From assembly GCA_963675135.1 (NCBI GenBank), contig OY776133.1:33501994-33565993 (forward strand): a stretch of DNA of 64,000 nt. Direction: 5' to 3'. Both the position numbers and the translations under genes were made by a program. Below, piece after piece: positions 23,360 through 34,010 of this stretch. Below the pieces are notes generated by a model. It was not told where the DNA came from. It did not search any database and saw only the letters and a list, made by a program, of their open reading frames with translations. How positions within the stretch are numbered: the stretch's first letter is position 1; every line of letters begins with the position of its first letter. Source of the stretch: Galeopsis tetrahit. Lineage: Eukaryota > Streptophyta > Magnoliopsida > Lamiales > Lamiaceae.

Positions 23360-26300
23360 ATGGCTCCCAAAGTTAGACCAGAGATGATCATAGATTTTTC
23401 CAACAAGGCTCTTGACCTTGATTTTGGTTATTTGAGCAACAAGAACAACCTTCACTTTGAGCCAATAGTGTCATTTACAAGTGAAGATCCTGAAATCACT
23501 CCAACCTTGAGATGGTTGAGAAGAGCAGGCCTTCAGAAATTCATGGAGGAAAGGCCAAGCTCTTGTTTGGACAACTACATGGCTGAGTTCTTTGCCTTTC
23601 TCAAATGGAGAGGCAAACCAGAAGATGGTGAGATTTCCACCAGATTGTCCTATGTTGCTGAAGAAGATGAAGAAGAGAGATTTCATAGAGTGAAATTCTC
23701 TTCAGAAGATCTTGAAGGAGCTTTTGGATTGCCTTCAGAAGGAAGGAATCCAGAATCTTATGGTGCTGGCCATGAAGATGACATAGCACAAGAATGGCTA
23801 TTAGTGCCAGGCCCTCTATCCTCAACACAAAACAAGAAGACTCTCAAGCCTAAATTTCTCAATCTATTTGAGGTAATCACTAAGAGTCTCATGAGCAACA
23901 CTGGGAGCTTGGAGCAGGTCAGCCATCCTAGAATCAGAATCATGGCTGCAGTCATTGATGCCAGTGACAAGGGTATCAAATTTGATTGGAGGACCTTCAT
24001 TATTTCTGAGATGATGAAGGAAAAGGCCAAGTTTAAAGTGAGAGCTCATAACAAGGTTGTGCTAGAAGGGAAACTCAAGTATTGCACCAGGGCAAGCTTG
24101 TTGATTGAGAGATTTTCCCATTATTCCCAAATGCAAACATTTGTAAAGCCTCTCCCAGCTCAAAAGATTCTGTTCAGAAAGCTCAGCAAGAAAACTGAGC
24201 AAAGGAGGATGATAGTGGCCAAACCTGCTGAAGAAAAGGTGGAGGAGAAACCTAAAATGAAGAAGAGGACAAAAGCAAGAGTGATGAAGACAAGGAAAAT
24301 GTCTCAGATCATCTCAGAAGAGAACTCAGATGCTTCAACTGAGATTGAAGAAGTTGCTAGAGAAGGTGTACAAGTGCCCTCTGATCATTCAGAAGAATTA
24401 AGGCAGAAGTACAATGAGACTAGACAAAAGTCTAGGGGTGATAAAAGGATCAGGGAGGTTGTCCCTGAGAAGGATGAGGAAGGAAGTGGAAGCAGTAGGG
24501 CCAGCAAGAGAAGGGCCAAGCCTACTGACAAAGTGTTGGAGCTCCAAGAGGAAAGGTCTCTACAACTTGCTCTTAGAGAGAGCAGAGCTGAAAGCAGGAC
24601 CAAGTCAAAGTCAAGGACCAACTCATCTGGTTCTGGAACTCCAGAATCCAAGGTCCCTGAAGGTCAACCAATAGAGGCCAACATCACTGAAATTCAGAAC
24701 CCTGAGCCCAACTCCCCTGAAACCCATATAACCCCAACCAACCAACCTATAACCCCCATCAATCTTACAAAGAGATACTCTCCTGAAGGGAATGTGCAAA
24801 GAAGTGGGATAGATGTGCTAGCAGATATAGCAGTAGATGAGACAAGACTACATTCTCCCCTTGACTTATCTATGCTCAATTACTCAAAGCAATTAGAAGC
24901 TGCACTTTTTGAGCCAACCCCCTTGAGTAAAGCCCCTTCAGATCCATTGCTCTTTAAAGCAACTGAAGCACCTTCTACTGCACCCAACTCTTCTGAAGCC
25001 AACATTCCTGAACTAAACCTTCCTGAAGCCACTTTAGGAGAACCCAGAGCCAACTCCCCTATAACCCAAAGTCCCCATTCAAGTGGAGATGAGCAGGAGT
25101 ATACTTATGAGAGTATGCTCAGAGGAGGAGCCATGGCTACTGTGGACAGTTTGTATCCACAACTTGCTGAATTTCCAAGAATTCAGAGGACTTTTCATGA
25201 TCTAAGGATGCTTGTTGATGTAAAAGATAAGTCCATGATGGAGATATCACAAGTCATCCAAGATAAGGGAGCAAACTGGTGGCAAGTTGAGGAGAACAGA
25301 TTGCTACACTTTGCTGGAGTCTCAAAGACAAGATTTCTCATTGATGAGGAAATCTTTGCAAAGCTGGTAGCTGATAAGATTAAGGAGGAGAAGGAAAGAA
25401 AAGCTAAGGGAATCAAACACCCTGATAGTAGCTCCAATGATGATGATTCCCCTAATGATCCCTCAAACCCCTCAAAACCCAACCCTCCTGAAACCCCTCA
25501 AGCTAATATCCCTAAGCCTTCTGTATCTGAAAGACTTTCCAACCCTCCTAAGACCTATCATAGGAAAGGCTCTGTCAATTCAGAGGTGTTGACCAAGGAT
25601 GGTAACACAACCAATGACACATCTGCCAATGAAGGTTCTTTTGAACCCAAGGCACAGCCTAAAGATTTGGAGGTTCCTGTTTTAGAGGCTGGTTTGGTTA
25701 AGGCCTATTCAGTGTCAGATGAGTTGGACACTGATCAGCCCTTAATCTTTCAGGATGACTCAGTGGCTGCTGATATAAGCACTGTGATCTCCCCACAATT
25801 GCCATCTTTGAACCTTGTTGAAGGTGGAGATACTGCAGGTCTAGGTGAAGGAGTTGAAAAGGAGATGATAGTGGAAAAACCAGAGGGAGAAGTAGATGAT
25901 AGAGAGGTTGTAATCACTAGAATAGTGAGTGTACCACCAAATGAGGGTGATATAAGTGAGGAAGGGCAGGCTATTCTTGAAGTCAAATCTGAACTTCAAG
26001 AATCCCTTGATGAGAGGAGGCCTGTTCCTTTAAGTGAGGAAATCATTGTTGAAGGGAGAAAAGAAATAGTTGAAAATGAGGAGAAGACTGCTGATGTATC
26101 AGAGTCTTATGAAAAAGAATTGGAGGGAGACAAGTGTGTTTTTACTGATGCTTTTGATTTGTCTGATATTGCAGGTATAACCTTTGATCAAATCTTTGCA
26201 GATGAACTCTTAACAGATGCACCCATCCAAGTTGATAGTGGATCAGCACAAGCCTTGCTTGGGATGCAATCAGAGAAGTTGGATTCCTTGGCTCACCAGG

Positions 26301-27838
26301 TACAATCAGCTCATGCAGAAACTTCTGGAGCCTTGGATGAGCATGGAAGAACTTTGGCATCTGTGGAAATGAGGCTAACTGGCTCAGAGGAAGTGGTGTT
26401 ACCTACCTTGGAGGCAAGGATCAGTGGAGTTGAGATTGGTTTGCAAACCATCTCCACTGAAGTCATCAAAGCTAAAAACACCATGAGATCAGTTTCAAAG
26501 GATGTAAAGAAAGAGCAATCTTTGCTACGAATCAATCACAATAGGAATGTGAAGACATTAAGGTCAGTGGTAAAGAGAGCTCTTGGAAGAAAGACTGCCC
26601 TGCAAAGACAAAGAGCTGAAGAGCAAAGGCTAGCTATGGTGAAGGCAGCCTCAGAAAAATTTTCCCAAGAGGTATTGGCCAACATTGCTGAAGGTGCAGT
26701 GGCCAACCTCACTGAGCTTCTCAAAGCCCAATTGGATGCATCTCTTAAATCAACCATAGAGGAGGTTGTCCAACAGAAAATGAAGCCTGTTCTAGCTTTT
26801 CTTAGCTTGAGCAGTGACAGGATGCAGAATATACATGATGAAAATGTATATTTGTTGGAAGAAATGAAATCCCTAAATCAGGCACAATCCCTAATGGCCA
26901 CAACAATGAGTGAGCTAAAACCCCAATGTTTTGATGCTGCCAAAAAGGGGGAAAGGGAAAGAGCAAGGGCAAAAGGTGCCTTAGTGATTGGAAGCCCAGT
27001 TAAGGGTAAGGACAAAGTCCCTGAAGGAAAGGGAAAAGAGCCAGCAGTGCTGAACTTGGAAGAATTGGATGAAGAGGAGCAGTTAGCACTTGCATTGAAG
27101 AACTCTATGGCCTCAGCTCAAGAGGAAAGAGTGAGGTTACAACAAAGACCAGGTGGTGAGGTATCTGGTTTGGACAAGGATGCTGAAGGTGTCCAAACTA
27201 GAGGAAAGATCAAGAAGGCCCAAGGAAAGAAGAGACAAGTTGAGAAATTCACTGACTTTCCCAATAGCCTTGATCTTCCACCTGAATTCAGAGTTGTTGA
27301 TGATGAGCCTATCTCAAAGAAGGCCAAAACTGCTGAAGAGCCCAAGAATGCTGAAATATCCAAGTTTGCTGAAAAAGACAAGTCTACTGAGACTAAGTCC
27401 ACTGAAAGTACCAAAGCCTCTGAAGATGTTGAGGAATTATATGAAGAAGGAATTATAGAATACTACAAAGAACTTTATCAACAATTGCTTGCAGCTGCTG
27501 ATATTGCAAGAATTGAACTCACAGCTCCTAAGCCAATCATATACATGCCTCCAAAGCTTGAAGGATGGATTGACCAAGCAAGAATTTTGAGAGAATTCAC
27601 TGAGATCCTTAAGCTAAACAAGATGGTTCTTGGTCCTAAGGGAACAAAACAAGAAGCCATGGCATTGAAAAGAAGAGTGTGGGCACAGTATGGAATGCTT
27701 AGAAATTCATTTGAATCAAGTCCCCTCAAGGCTCAAACTCTGGATACAACACTAAGTCTTTTGAGACTAACTATACTGATCAGGAGAGTTGTCCAGAGGA
27801 GTTGTCTCAGTACAAGAAGTCAAGATCAAGTGCTCTGA
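23360..27838 (+). CDS. F extra 3' ORF (aORF), open but deleted internally and fused to LTR sequence
   Basis: 1,492 codons from ATG 23360 without a stop. Layout as in E: N-terminal charged domain (1-270), basic stretch, UIM-like EERSLQLALRESRAE (near residue 400; 24540-24595), S/P/T/N-rich N-x-P-E section, heptad-rich section (about 930-1190), and second UIM-like DEEEQLALALKNS (near 1237; about 27070-27108). Compared with E it lacks about 120 residues near 27450 by an in-frame deletion. At 27695-27699 it joins LTR sequence through a shared ATGCT, so the last about 45 residues are encoded by LTR and are not native. No enzymatic motif seen. Being open over 4.5 kb despite this suggests recent origin. 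Function unknown; position matches the envelope-like slot of Sireviruses. Confidence 0.7.
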   Translation: MAPKVRPEMIIDFSNKALDLDFGYLSNKNNLHFEPIVSFTSEDPEITPTLRWLRRAGLQKFMEERPSSCLDNYMAEFFAFLKWRGKPEDGEISTRLSYVAEEDEEERFHRVKFSSEDLEGAFGLPSEGRNPESYGAGHEDDIAQEWLLVPGPLSSTQNKKTLKPKFLNLFEVITKSLMSNTGSLEQVSHPRIRIMAAVIDASDKGIKFDWRTFIISEMMKEKAKFKVRAHNKVVLEGKLKYCTRASLLIERFSHYSQMQTFVKPLPAQKILFRKLSKKTEQRRMIVAKPAEEKVEEKPKMKKRTKARVMKTRKMSQIISEENSDASTEIEEVAREGVQVPSDHSEELRQKYNETRQKSRGDKRIREVVPEKDEEGSGSSRASKRRAKPTDKVLELQEERSLQLALRESRAESRTKSKSRTNSSGSGTPESKVPEGQPIEANITEIQNPEPNSPETHITPTNQPITPINLTKRYSPEGNVQRSGIDVLADIAVDETRLHSPLDLSMLNYSKQLEAALFEPTPLSKAPSDPLLFKATEAPSTAPNSSEANIPELNLPEATLGEPRANSPITQSPHSSGDEQEYTYESMLRGGAMATVDSLYPQLAEFPRIQRTFHDLRMLVDVKDKSMMEISQVIQDKGANWWQVEENRLLHFAGVSKTRFLIDEEIFAKLVADKIKEEKERKAKGIKHPDSSSNDDDSPNDPSNPSKPNPPETPQANIPKPSVSERLSNPPKTYHRKGSVNSEVLTKDGNTTNDTSANEGSFEPKAQPKDLEVPVLEAGLVKAYSVSDELDTDQPLIFQDDSVAADISTVISPQLPSLNLVEGGDTAGLGEGVEKEMIVEKPEGEVDDREVVITRIVSVPPNEGDISEEGQAILEVKSELQESLDERRPVPLSEEIIVEGRKEIVENEEKTADVSESYEKELEGDKCVFTDAFDLSDIAGITFDQIFADELLTDAPIQVDSGSAQALLGMQSEKLDSLAHQVQSAHAETSGALDEHGRTLASVEMRLTGSEEVVLPTLEARISGVEIGLQTISTEVIKAKNTMRSVSKDVKKEQSLLRINHNRNVKTLRSVVKRALGRKTALQRQRAEEQRLAMVKAASEKFSQEVLANIAEGAVANLTELLKAQLDASLKSTIEEVVQQKMKPVLAFLSLSSDRMQNIHDENVYLLEEMKSLNQAQSLMATTMSELKPQCFDAAKKGERERARAKGALVIGSPVKGKDKVPEGKGKEPAVLNLEELDEEEQLALALKNSMASAQEERVRLQQRPGGEVSGLDKDAEGVQTRGKIKKAQGKKRQVEKFTDFPNSLDLPPEFRVVDDEPISKKAKTAEEPKNAEISKFAEKDKSTETKSTESTKASEDVEELYEEGIIEYYKELYQQLLAAADIARIELTAPKPIIYMPPKLEGWIDQARILREFTEILKLNKMVLGPKGTKQEAMALKRRVWAQYGMLRNSFESSPLKAQTLDTTLSLLRLTILIRRVVQRSCLSTRSQDQVL

Positions 27839-29185
27839 AAGTTGAGGTCAACTATGCTGAAGACAAACACACCCTAAAGAATTGCAAATCAACATGCTAA
27901 GATCACCTTGAAGTGAAGCAAAGGGTATGAGCCAAGTCATCTGAAGAAGAGCAAGCCAACCTTGCTGATAAGCAAGACTGCTGATAGTGATAAGGAGAGT
28001 TGTCCAAATGATGAGGAATGTTGTCCTATCAATGGAACAACCTTCATAAGACATGTCCATATTCTTACAAGAGAATCTGAATGTCAGATATTGGGAAGAG
28101 TGCTGAAGAATGAAGACAAAGCTCTTACAGCCGTTTATTTCCCAAATGAGGACATGTCACTATCAAGATTCTGTCTTCAAAGTTGAAGAACTAAAAGAAG
28201 ACATTTATGGACATTGGAGGCTGCCTCTCCAACGGGCAAATCCTTCATTTGTCTATAAATACAGAAGTGTGAAGACCATTTGAAAGCATCCAACTAAAAT
28301 CCAACTAGCATCCAACTTCAACCTCAACCAAGCACATCTAACCTTAAGTTCTTACAAGCTAGAGTGCTTTCAAAGCTTTCAAAGACTATCTTAGTCTTCA
28401 AACACTTCATCTAAGCTGTACTACATTGCATATCCATACACAAGCTTAGAGAGATATCCTATCCTTATACACTGATCTTCATTGTAAAGGATATCTCATT
28501 AGTTGGAACCTTACTTCAATCCTCAAATCTTTCAAGAGTGAAAGTGAGAAGGTTGTAGTAGTAGAAGTGGTAGGAGCTAACTGTTGAGAGAAGAACAGTT
28601 CAGTTCTGAGTTGAGAAGAGGGTACTAGGACTCTAGACATCCTAGGGATCAATTCACCAAGAGTGGTGTTCTTGATCAAGTGCACCTTGGCACTATAAAA
28701 CAAGTTAATTCCAAGAGTGAAGGAATTATCCTGTTAAATTAGGGAAAGTGGATGTAGGAGCTTGAGTCTCTGAACCACTATAAACTCTTGTGTTGATTTA
28801 CTTTCAAGTACTTTCATACACTCAACACTGCACACAAAACTGATCTTTTAAAGGATAAACATTCAAAGACTGTGCAAAACTGATTTGGACAAGTTCCCTG
28901 AAACTGGACTGTATTGAATTGACCAAGTGATTTCAGAATCTAAAGGAGTTTAAACTAAAAGGGCCAACCACTATTCCGCACATATAACTCTCCTAGATAG
29001 TTATTCAACTTAGTACTCAATAGTACTTAGTAGTCTGATTATCCTAGAAGAGTTAATCATCTTCAGCAGAGTTGTCCAAGACAACCTTGCTGAGCTCTGG
29101 TTTGATTAAGTTAGAAAAGAAATTTGAATACAAGTGTATTCCCCCCCCCCCCATACACTTGTTATAATTCCTTTCAGGACCAACA
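27695..29185 (+). repeat. Left-truncated F-type LTR (plus)
   Basis: Matches 12971-14461 of the full F LTR nearly base for base, and lacks the first 175 bp of U3. The left junction shares ATGCT with the aORF sequence, consistent with a deletion through microhomology that removed the aORF end, 3' UTR, PPT and LTR start. The right end CCAACA is followed by TCAAC (29186-29190) and E gag. TATAAATA near 28254; hairpin with T plus 12 C at about 29130-29162. Confidence 0.88.
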
Positions 29186-30762
29186 TCAACTATCCTGAGA
29201 TTTGCTTCCTCAAGCTCTCTCAAGACTTGTTGATATAACTCAGTAGACTTTACATCAACAACTGCCTCAGAGTTTTTAGCAAGTTCAATAGCTAATCTTT
29301 CATTTTCTCTCACACAGTTATCATGAAATTCTTGTAACATAGTGAAATCTTCCATCAACTTTCCAAGGGAAAGCTTCAAGTTGATCTCACTATTGTTTTG
29401 TGAGATGAATGATGATGAAATAGAAGTAGAGGATACCTCATCATCCTCAAAAGCCATGTTGCAGACATCATCATCATCATCACTGTTGGAGAACAGTCCA
29501 TCAGAAGAGTTGAAGCTTTCAGCACTATCAGACTCTTCACCAGCCATCATGGCCTTTCTGTTGGTGAACTTTATGTCTCTTTTGGCTTGCCTCTCTCTTC
29601 TCTCCTTAGAGCTTAATTCAGGGCAATCATACTGAAAGTGCCCTTTCTTTTTGCAGTTATAGCACAGATCTTCATCATCTTCTTTCTTTGATTCTTCTCT
29701 TCTTTTTGATGATGAAGGTTCAGCTCTACTGGACCTTCTCCTATCAGAGTACTTGTCCTCTGATCTCTTCTCTTCAGGCTTTTTGGCTTCAGCCTAATTT
29801 TCAGGAGAGTTGTACCTTCTCCTGAATTTGTTGTCCTGGTAGAATTTCTTGTATCTACCAAACCTTGAATTTAGCTTTTCAAACCTTCTAGCCATCAAGG
29901 CTAGTTCTTCCTTCATTTCAGTCTTTGAGACGGACTTTGATGATCTTGGAGTGGACTGCATCTCTGGTTCAGCAGTTTTGGCTTTGAATGCCACTCCCTT
30001 GGTAGGATTTGAAGGTTCCTCAATAGGCTTTCTTCTATTGAGATCGAACTCATAAGCTTTGAGTTCTGAGAAGATTTGTTGCATGGGCATGGTGGAGAGA
30101 TCTTTGGTGTTTTGCATCATCACAGCATAGACATCCCACTTTTGAGTGAGACTCCTTAAGATCTTCAATCCAACTTCTCTTTTAGTGTAGACCTTGCCCA
30201 GAGAGTTGATTTCATTCATCACATCAGTGAATCTACCTGCAAACTTATCAATGGACTCCTCAGACTCCATTGCAAACTGTTCAAATTTCTGCACAGCAAC
30301 TTGGAGCTTATTCTCCTTGATCTTTTCAGTACCCTCACACATTTCAGCAAGAGTATCCCAAATTTCTTTGGCTGTTGTGCAGTGGTAGACTCTACCCATA
30401 ATTGCATCTGGAATTGTTTGGTAGAGGGTGTTCATGGCAAGATAATTCAAGTTATCTTTCCTCTTCTCATCAGTGGTAAAGTCATCTTCATCTTTTGAGA
30501 GTACCTCTCTTGGGTCTGCCTTTTGAGCCTCAGTGACTTTGGGATTGACAAATGTGAACACAAAAGGACCTCTTGTGATCACTCTCAGCATGTCAGTGTG
30601 TAGAGATGCAAGATGAGCCCTCATCCTGATTTTCCAGAAATCATAATTATCAATTGAGAACATGGGCAGTTTGTGATGTGAGATGTGGTTGACTGGATTT
30701 GTGGCCATGTTGTCCAATCCTTGGACAGTAGGAGGTGGAACAGCAGCATTGTTGTTGGCCAT
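29186..30762 (-). pseudogene. 5' part of Sirevirus E gag (original copy)
   Basis: ATG at 30762 begins MANNNAAVPPPTVQGLDN. The first 322 codons are open, up to a TAG near 29796 where F has glutamine. The frame then resumes through the zinc knuckle (CYNCKKKGHFQYDC) and the acidic S/D region to the F insertion at TCAAC. Gag would form the particle and bind RNA through the knuckle. This copy lacks the frameshift seen in its duplicate at 15473, and is therefore closer to the parent. Confidence 0.86.
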
Positions 30763-30902
30763 AACTCAAGAACAAACAGTCAGTCAATATACAATTAGGA
30801 TTTCAGATAGATCAGTTCAGTGACCACACTAAATATGTGATTTTGAAAACCAAGATGGCTTTTCAGAAGCAGTGGTCTTTGAACCCCTCCTCTGATACCA
30901 CT
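30763..30902 (-). other. Leader and primer-binding site of Sirevirus E
   Basis: TGGTATCAGAGGAGG on the minus strand at about 30886-30900, two bases from the LTR end, is the initiator-Met type PBS. The leader to the gag ATG is about 125 bp with no ORF. Confidence 0.85.
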
Positions 30903-32565
30903 TGTTGGTCCTGAAAGGAGTATATAACAAGTGTATGGGGGGGGGGGATACACTTGTATTCAAATTCTTTTCTAACTTGATCAAACCAGAGCTCAGCAAG
31001 GTTGTCTTGGACAACTCTGCTGAAAATGATTAACTCTTCTAAGATAATCAGACTACTAAGTACTATTGAGTACTTAGTTGAATAACTATCTAGGGGAGTT
31101 ATATGTGCGGAATAATGGTTGGCCCTTTTAGTTTAAACTCCTTTAGATTCTGAAATCACTTGGTCAATTCAATACAGTCCAGTTTCAGGGAACTTGTCCA
31201 AATTAGTTTTGCACAGTCTTTGAATGTTTATCCTTTTAAAGATCAGTTTTGTGTGCAGTGTTGAGTGTATGAAAGTACTTGAAAGTAAATCAACACAAGA
31301 GTTTATAGTGGTTCAGAGACTCAAGCTCCTACATCCACTTCCCTGATTTAACAGGATAATTCCTTCACTCTTGGAATTAACTTGTTTTATAGTGCCAAGG
31401 TGCACTTGATCAAGAACACCACTCTTGGTGAATTGATCCCTAGGATGTCTAGAGTCCTAGTACCCTCTTCTCAACTCAGAACTGAACTGTTCTTCTCTCA
31501 ACAGTCAGCTCCTACCACTTCTACTACTACAACCTTCTCACTTTCACTCTTGAAAGATATGAGGATTGAAGTAAGGTTCCAACTAATGAGATATCCTTTA
31601 CAATGAAGATCAGTGTATAAGGATAGGATATCTCTCTAAGCTTGTGTATGGATATACAATGTAGTACAGCTTAGATGAAGTGTTTGAAGACTAAGATAGT
31701 CTTTGAAAGCTTTGAAAGCACTCTAGCTTGTAAGAACTTAAGGTTGGATGTGCTTGGTTGAGGTTGAAGTTGGATGCTAGTTGGATGCTTTCAAATGGTC
31801 TTCACACTTCTGTATTTATAGACAAATGAAGGATTTGCCCGTTGGAGAGGCAGCCTCCAATGTCCATAAATGTCTTCTTTTAGTTCTTCAACTTTGAAGA
31901 CAGAATCTTGATAGTGACATGTCCTCATTTGGGAAATAAACGGCTGTAAGTGCTTTGTCTTCATTCTGTAGCACTCTTCCCAATATCTGACATTCAGATT
32001 CTCTTGTAAGAATGTGGACATGTCTTCTGAAGGTTGTTCCAATGATAGGACAACATTCCTCATCATTTGAACAACTCTCCTTATCACTATCAGCAGTCTT
32101 GCTTATCAGCAAGATTGTCTTGCTCTTCTTCAGATGACTTGGCTCTTTCCCTTTTATTTCTCTTGAAGGTGATCTTAGCTTGTTTCTTTGAAGATCTTTA
32201 GGGAATGATTGTCTCAAAACCCTTCAGCATAGTTGACTGCAGGCTTTCAGAGCACTTGATCTTGACTTCTTGTACTGAGACAATTTCTCTGGACAACTCT
32301 CCTGATCAGTATAGTTAGTCTCAAAAGACTTAGTGTTGTATCCACGGTTTGAGCCTTGAGGGGACTTGATTCAAATGAACTTCCAAGCATGTGTTCCCCC
32401 TCAGTTTGTGCATCTAATCATCTAAGAGCTACCTAACATATTAGCTCCTCATCTAGCCTTTATACTATATGTTCTAACATTTCTAGAACATATTCAATCA
32501 TGACTTAGGCATGTCTCAGGGGGTTTTGGTATTCAATCAAAACATAACTCATTTTATTCCCAACA
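30903..32565 (-). repeat. 5' LTR of Sirevirus E
   Basis: 1,663 bp, ends TGTTGG...CCAACA in window orientation, followed by TSD GGGAA (32566-32570). Very close to 841-2501. TATAAATA (minus) is near 31813-31820. The hairpin loop has eleven G. It drives transcription toward decreasing coordinates. Confidence 0.9.
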
Positions 32566-32857
32566 GGGAAGCCGGAGATGAGGGCGGCTGGTGTGGGGAC
32601 TAGTCGGCCGATTGGGGTCTGGGGAGGGAAGGCGCCGTTTAGGGGCTGGAGTGGGGAAGAAATGAATTAGGTTTAAAAATCTAGGGTTTTAGGCTTTATA
32701 GTGTCCCTAATTCGGTCGGTTTTTGGTTCATAATCGAAACCGAACCAAAAACTGGAACTTTGAAAAGACGAAACTAAAAACCGAACCGAATTATTTGGGA
32801 ACCGAACCGATTCGGTTTTCGGCTAAAACCTGAATAGTGCTCACCCCTACACGTTTC

Positions 32858-33649
32858 TTCTTTCTTGTTACAAGTATGGCCTAGCCATTTTCTTTACAGA
32901 CCGAGTCAACTCTCACTTCTGGTCGGGTGAGATGACCCGATCATCATCAATCCCTACGTAAATAGGCTAGACGAGTCGACCTCTCCTATTGACTTTTGGC
33001 CAGGCGGACCACCCGGGCCGGGGTTATTTTCCATTTTTTTAGGGTTTTAAGTGCAACACACATCCCAAAACCCTACCCAAGATTATAAATACTTCTCCCA
33101 TCCCAGTAAAAGTTACCCAACATTCATTTTTCGTCCGTCCCAATGAAAGTTACACACAAGAAGACGTTATTCATCCTTTTAGTCATTTCTTGACATTTTA
33201 GAGCAATGATTGCAACAATTGCTTTGGAATGTCTTCTTCCATCATCTACATAGACTATGCTTTTCCTTCATTTGTCTTTTTATTTCTTTTTGTCATTTAA
33301 TTTTGTAATAGTTAGAATATGTTGGTATTTGGCTAGAACTATTTTGGTTCTAGGGTTATGTTAACACTTTGGATGATGTTTATGAATTAATTTCTTATTT
33401 ATTTGGTGTTCGTGTTCTTTACTCTTGTTTGAATGTTTGATTTTATTTGCAAAGTATGTCATTAACGTACATAGTGATATGCATATATTTTGTTAATAGA
33501 AATTGGATTGAGAAATCGTTTCATTAATTGAAACAAACATTCCACCTAATTTATTGTGAAATTGAGAAATGATCAACTATTAGTAGGTGTGTGATATTTT
33601 AGGAGCCTTTTGGGGTTATATTATGCAAGTTAGTTAGAGATACTAACTT
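32858..33649. other. Background sequence between the hAT and Mutator-like elements
   Basis: No ORF is supported. A TATAAATA-like site (about 33083) and a long AT-rich tail resemble the U3/R part of an old LTR. The segment appears to continue beyond the Mutator-like element at 46740, since the TSD shows the two flanks were once contiguous, and again beyond the LINE at 50948. I could not identify a partner LTR or internal region, so this is only a suggestion of an old LTR element. Confidence 0.3.
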
Positions 33650-33870
33650 GAAAAATAAATTTTTTACGTTCCATAACTTTTCAACTTTTTCAAAAACGTC
33701 CCAAAAAAGTTAACTTTTCCAATAACGTCCAAAATTCTAGCTAAATTTTCCAATTACGTCCCAAAGTCGTCCAAAGTGGCCGGAAATATCAAAACGACGT
33801 CGTTTTATCCCATGTATGCGGCATATGTTCGGTTAAATTGGGAAAATCCGGCAATAATGTTGAGCTGGAT
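33650..33870 (+). repeat. Left terminal inverted repeat of the MULE
   Basis: About 221 bp, inverted copy of 46510-46730. It contains several ACGTCCCA-type units repeated every 25-30 bp, as expected for transposase-binding arrays in MULE termini. Homology stops at about 33870 (TGAGCTGGAT). Confidence 0.9.
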
Positions 33871-34010
33871 TTAAAAATTAAAAAAAATCCCAAATTATTT
33901 AGAATATCCATTATAAAAACATATTTACTTACAAACATTAAAATCTAATATAATACTCTCTCTCTCATAACAAAAACCCCAAAATCATCATTTCACTTAT
34001 GTGTTTACAT

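Larger units (their letters stand above)
12796..29185 (+). mobile_element. Sirevirus F, plus strand, nested in gag of E and rearranged
   Basis: F-type LTRs mark both edges: a full one at 12796-14461 and a left-truncated one at 27695-29185. TCAAC lies left of the first (12791-12795), right of the first (14462-14466) and right of the second (29186-29190). E-gag flanks both outer sides. The body (17169-27694) is a plus-strand gag-pol-aORF. Between the first LTR and the body lies a second copy of E's gag 5' part, PBS and truncated LTR (14462-17168), nearly identical to 29186-31893. The simplest reading is one insertion of F at TCAAC, loss of one allele's interior by LTR-LTR recombination, and an unequal join of that solo-LTR allele to a full allele. 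That history is inference; the block order and TSDs are seen. Confidence 0.72.
841..32565 (-). mobile_element. Ty1/copia retrotransposon E (SIRE/Sirevirus-like), minus strand, hosting element F
   Basis: The element is bounded by TGTTGG...CCAACA LTRs at 841-2501 and 30903-32565. The exact 5-bp TSD GGGAA lies at 836-840 and 32566-32570, inside the hAT element. On the minus strand the order is 5' LTR, a PBS matching initiator-Met tRNA, gag, protease-integrase-RT-RNase H, an extra long 3' ORF, a polypurine tract and the 3' LTR. Integrase precedes RT, which defines copia. Long LTRs (about 1.66 kb), a long gag and an extra 3' ORF point to the SIRE/Maximus lineage. Without nested DNA it is about 15.3 kb, large for the family. 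F is inserted in gag at TCAAC. E has nonsense changes in gag, pol and the 3' ORF and a frameshift in RNase H, so it is non-autonomous now. Confidence 0.85.
320..32849. mobile_element. Non-autonomous hAT-type DNA transposon split by a nested Sirevirus
   Basis: The left end TAGGGGTGTGCAT and the inverted right end TAGGGGTGAGCAC match at 11 of 13 positions. An exact 8-bp duplication CACGTTTC flanks the element (312-319 and 32850-32857). An 8-bp TSD with a TAGGGGTG-like terminus is the hAT signature. Both ends are crowded with AACCGAACCG/CGGTTCGGTT motifs (about 330-478 and 32708-32830), which look like subterminal transposase-binding repeats. Removing the copia insertion at 841-32565 leaves about 0.8 kb with no transposase ORF, so the element is non-autonomous. 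The interior next to the insertion (about 760-840 and 32571-32660) is GC-rich. Family assignment beyond hAT is not possible by eye. Confidence 0.85.

Noticed and set aside
12796..27838. E and F as two independent head-to-head elements between 841 and 27838
   Set aside because: The outer TSD GGGAA pairs 841 with 32565, and TCAAC occurs at three internal borders. A nested insertion plus rearrangement explains these; head-to-head insertion does not.
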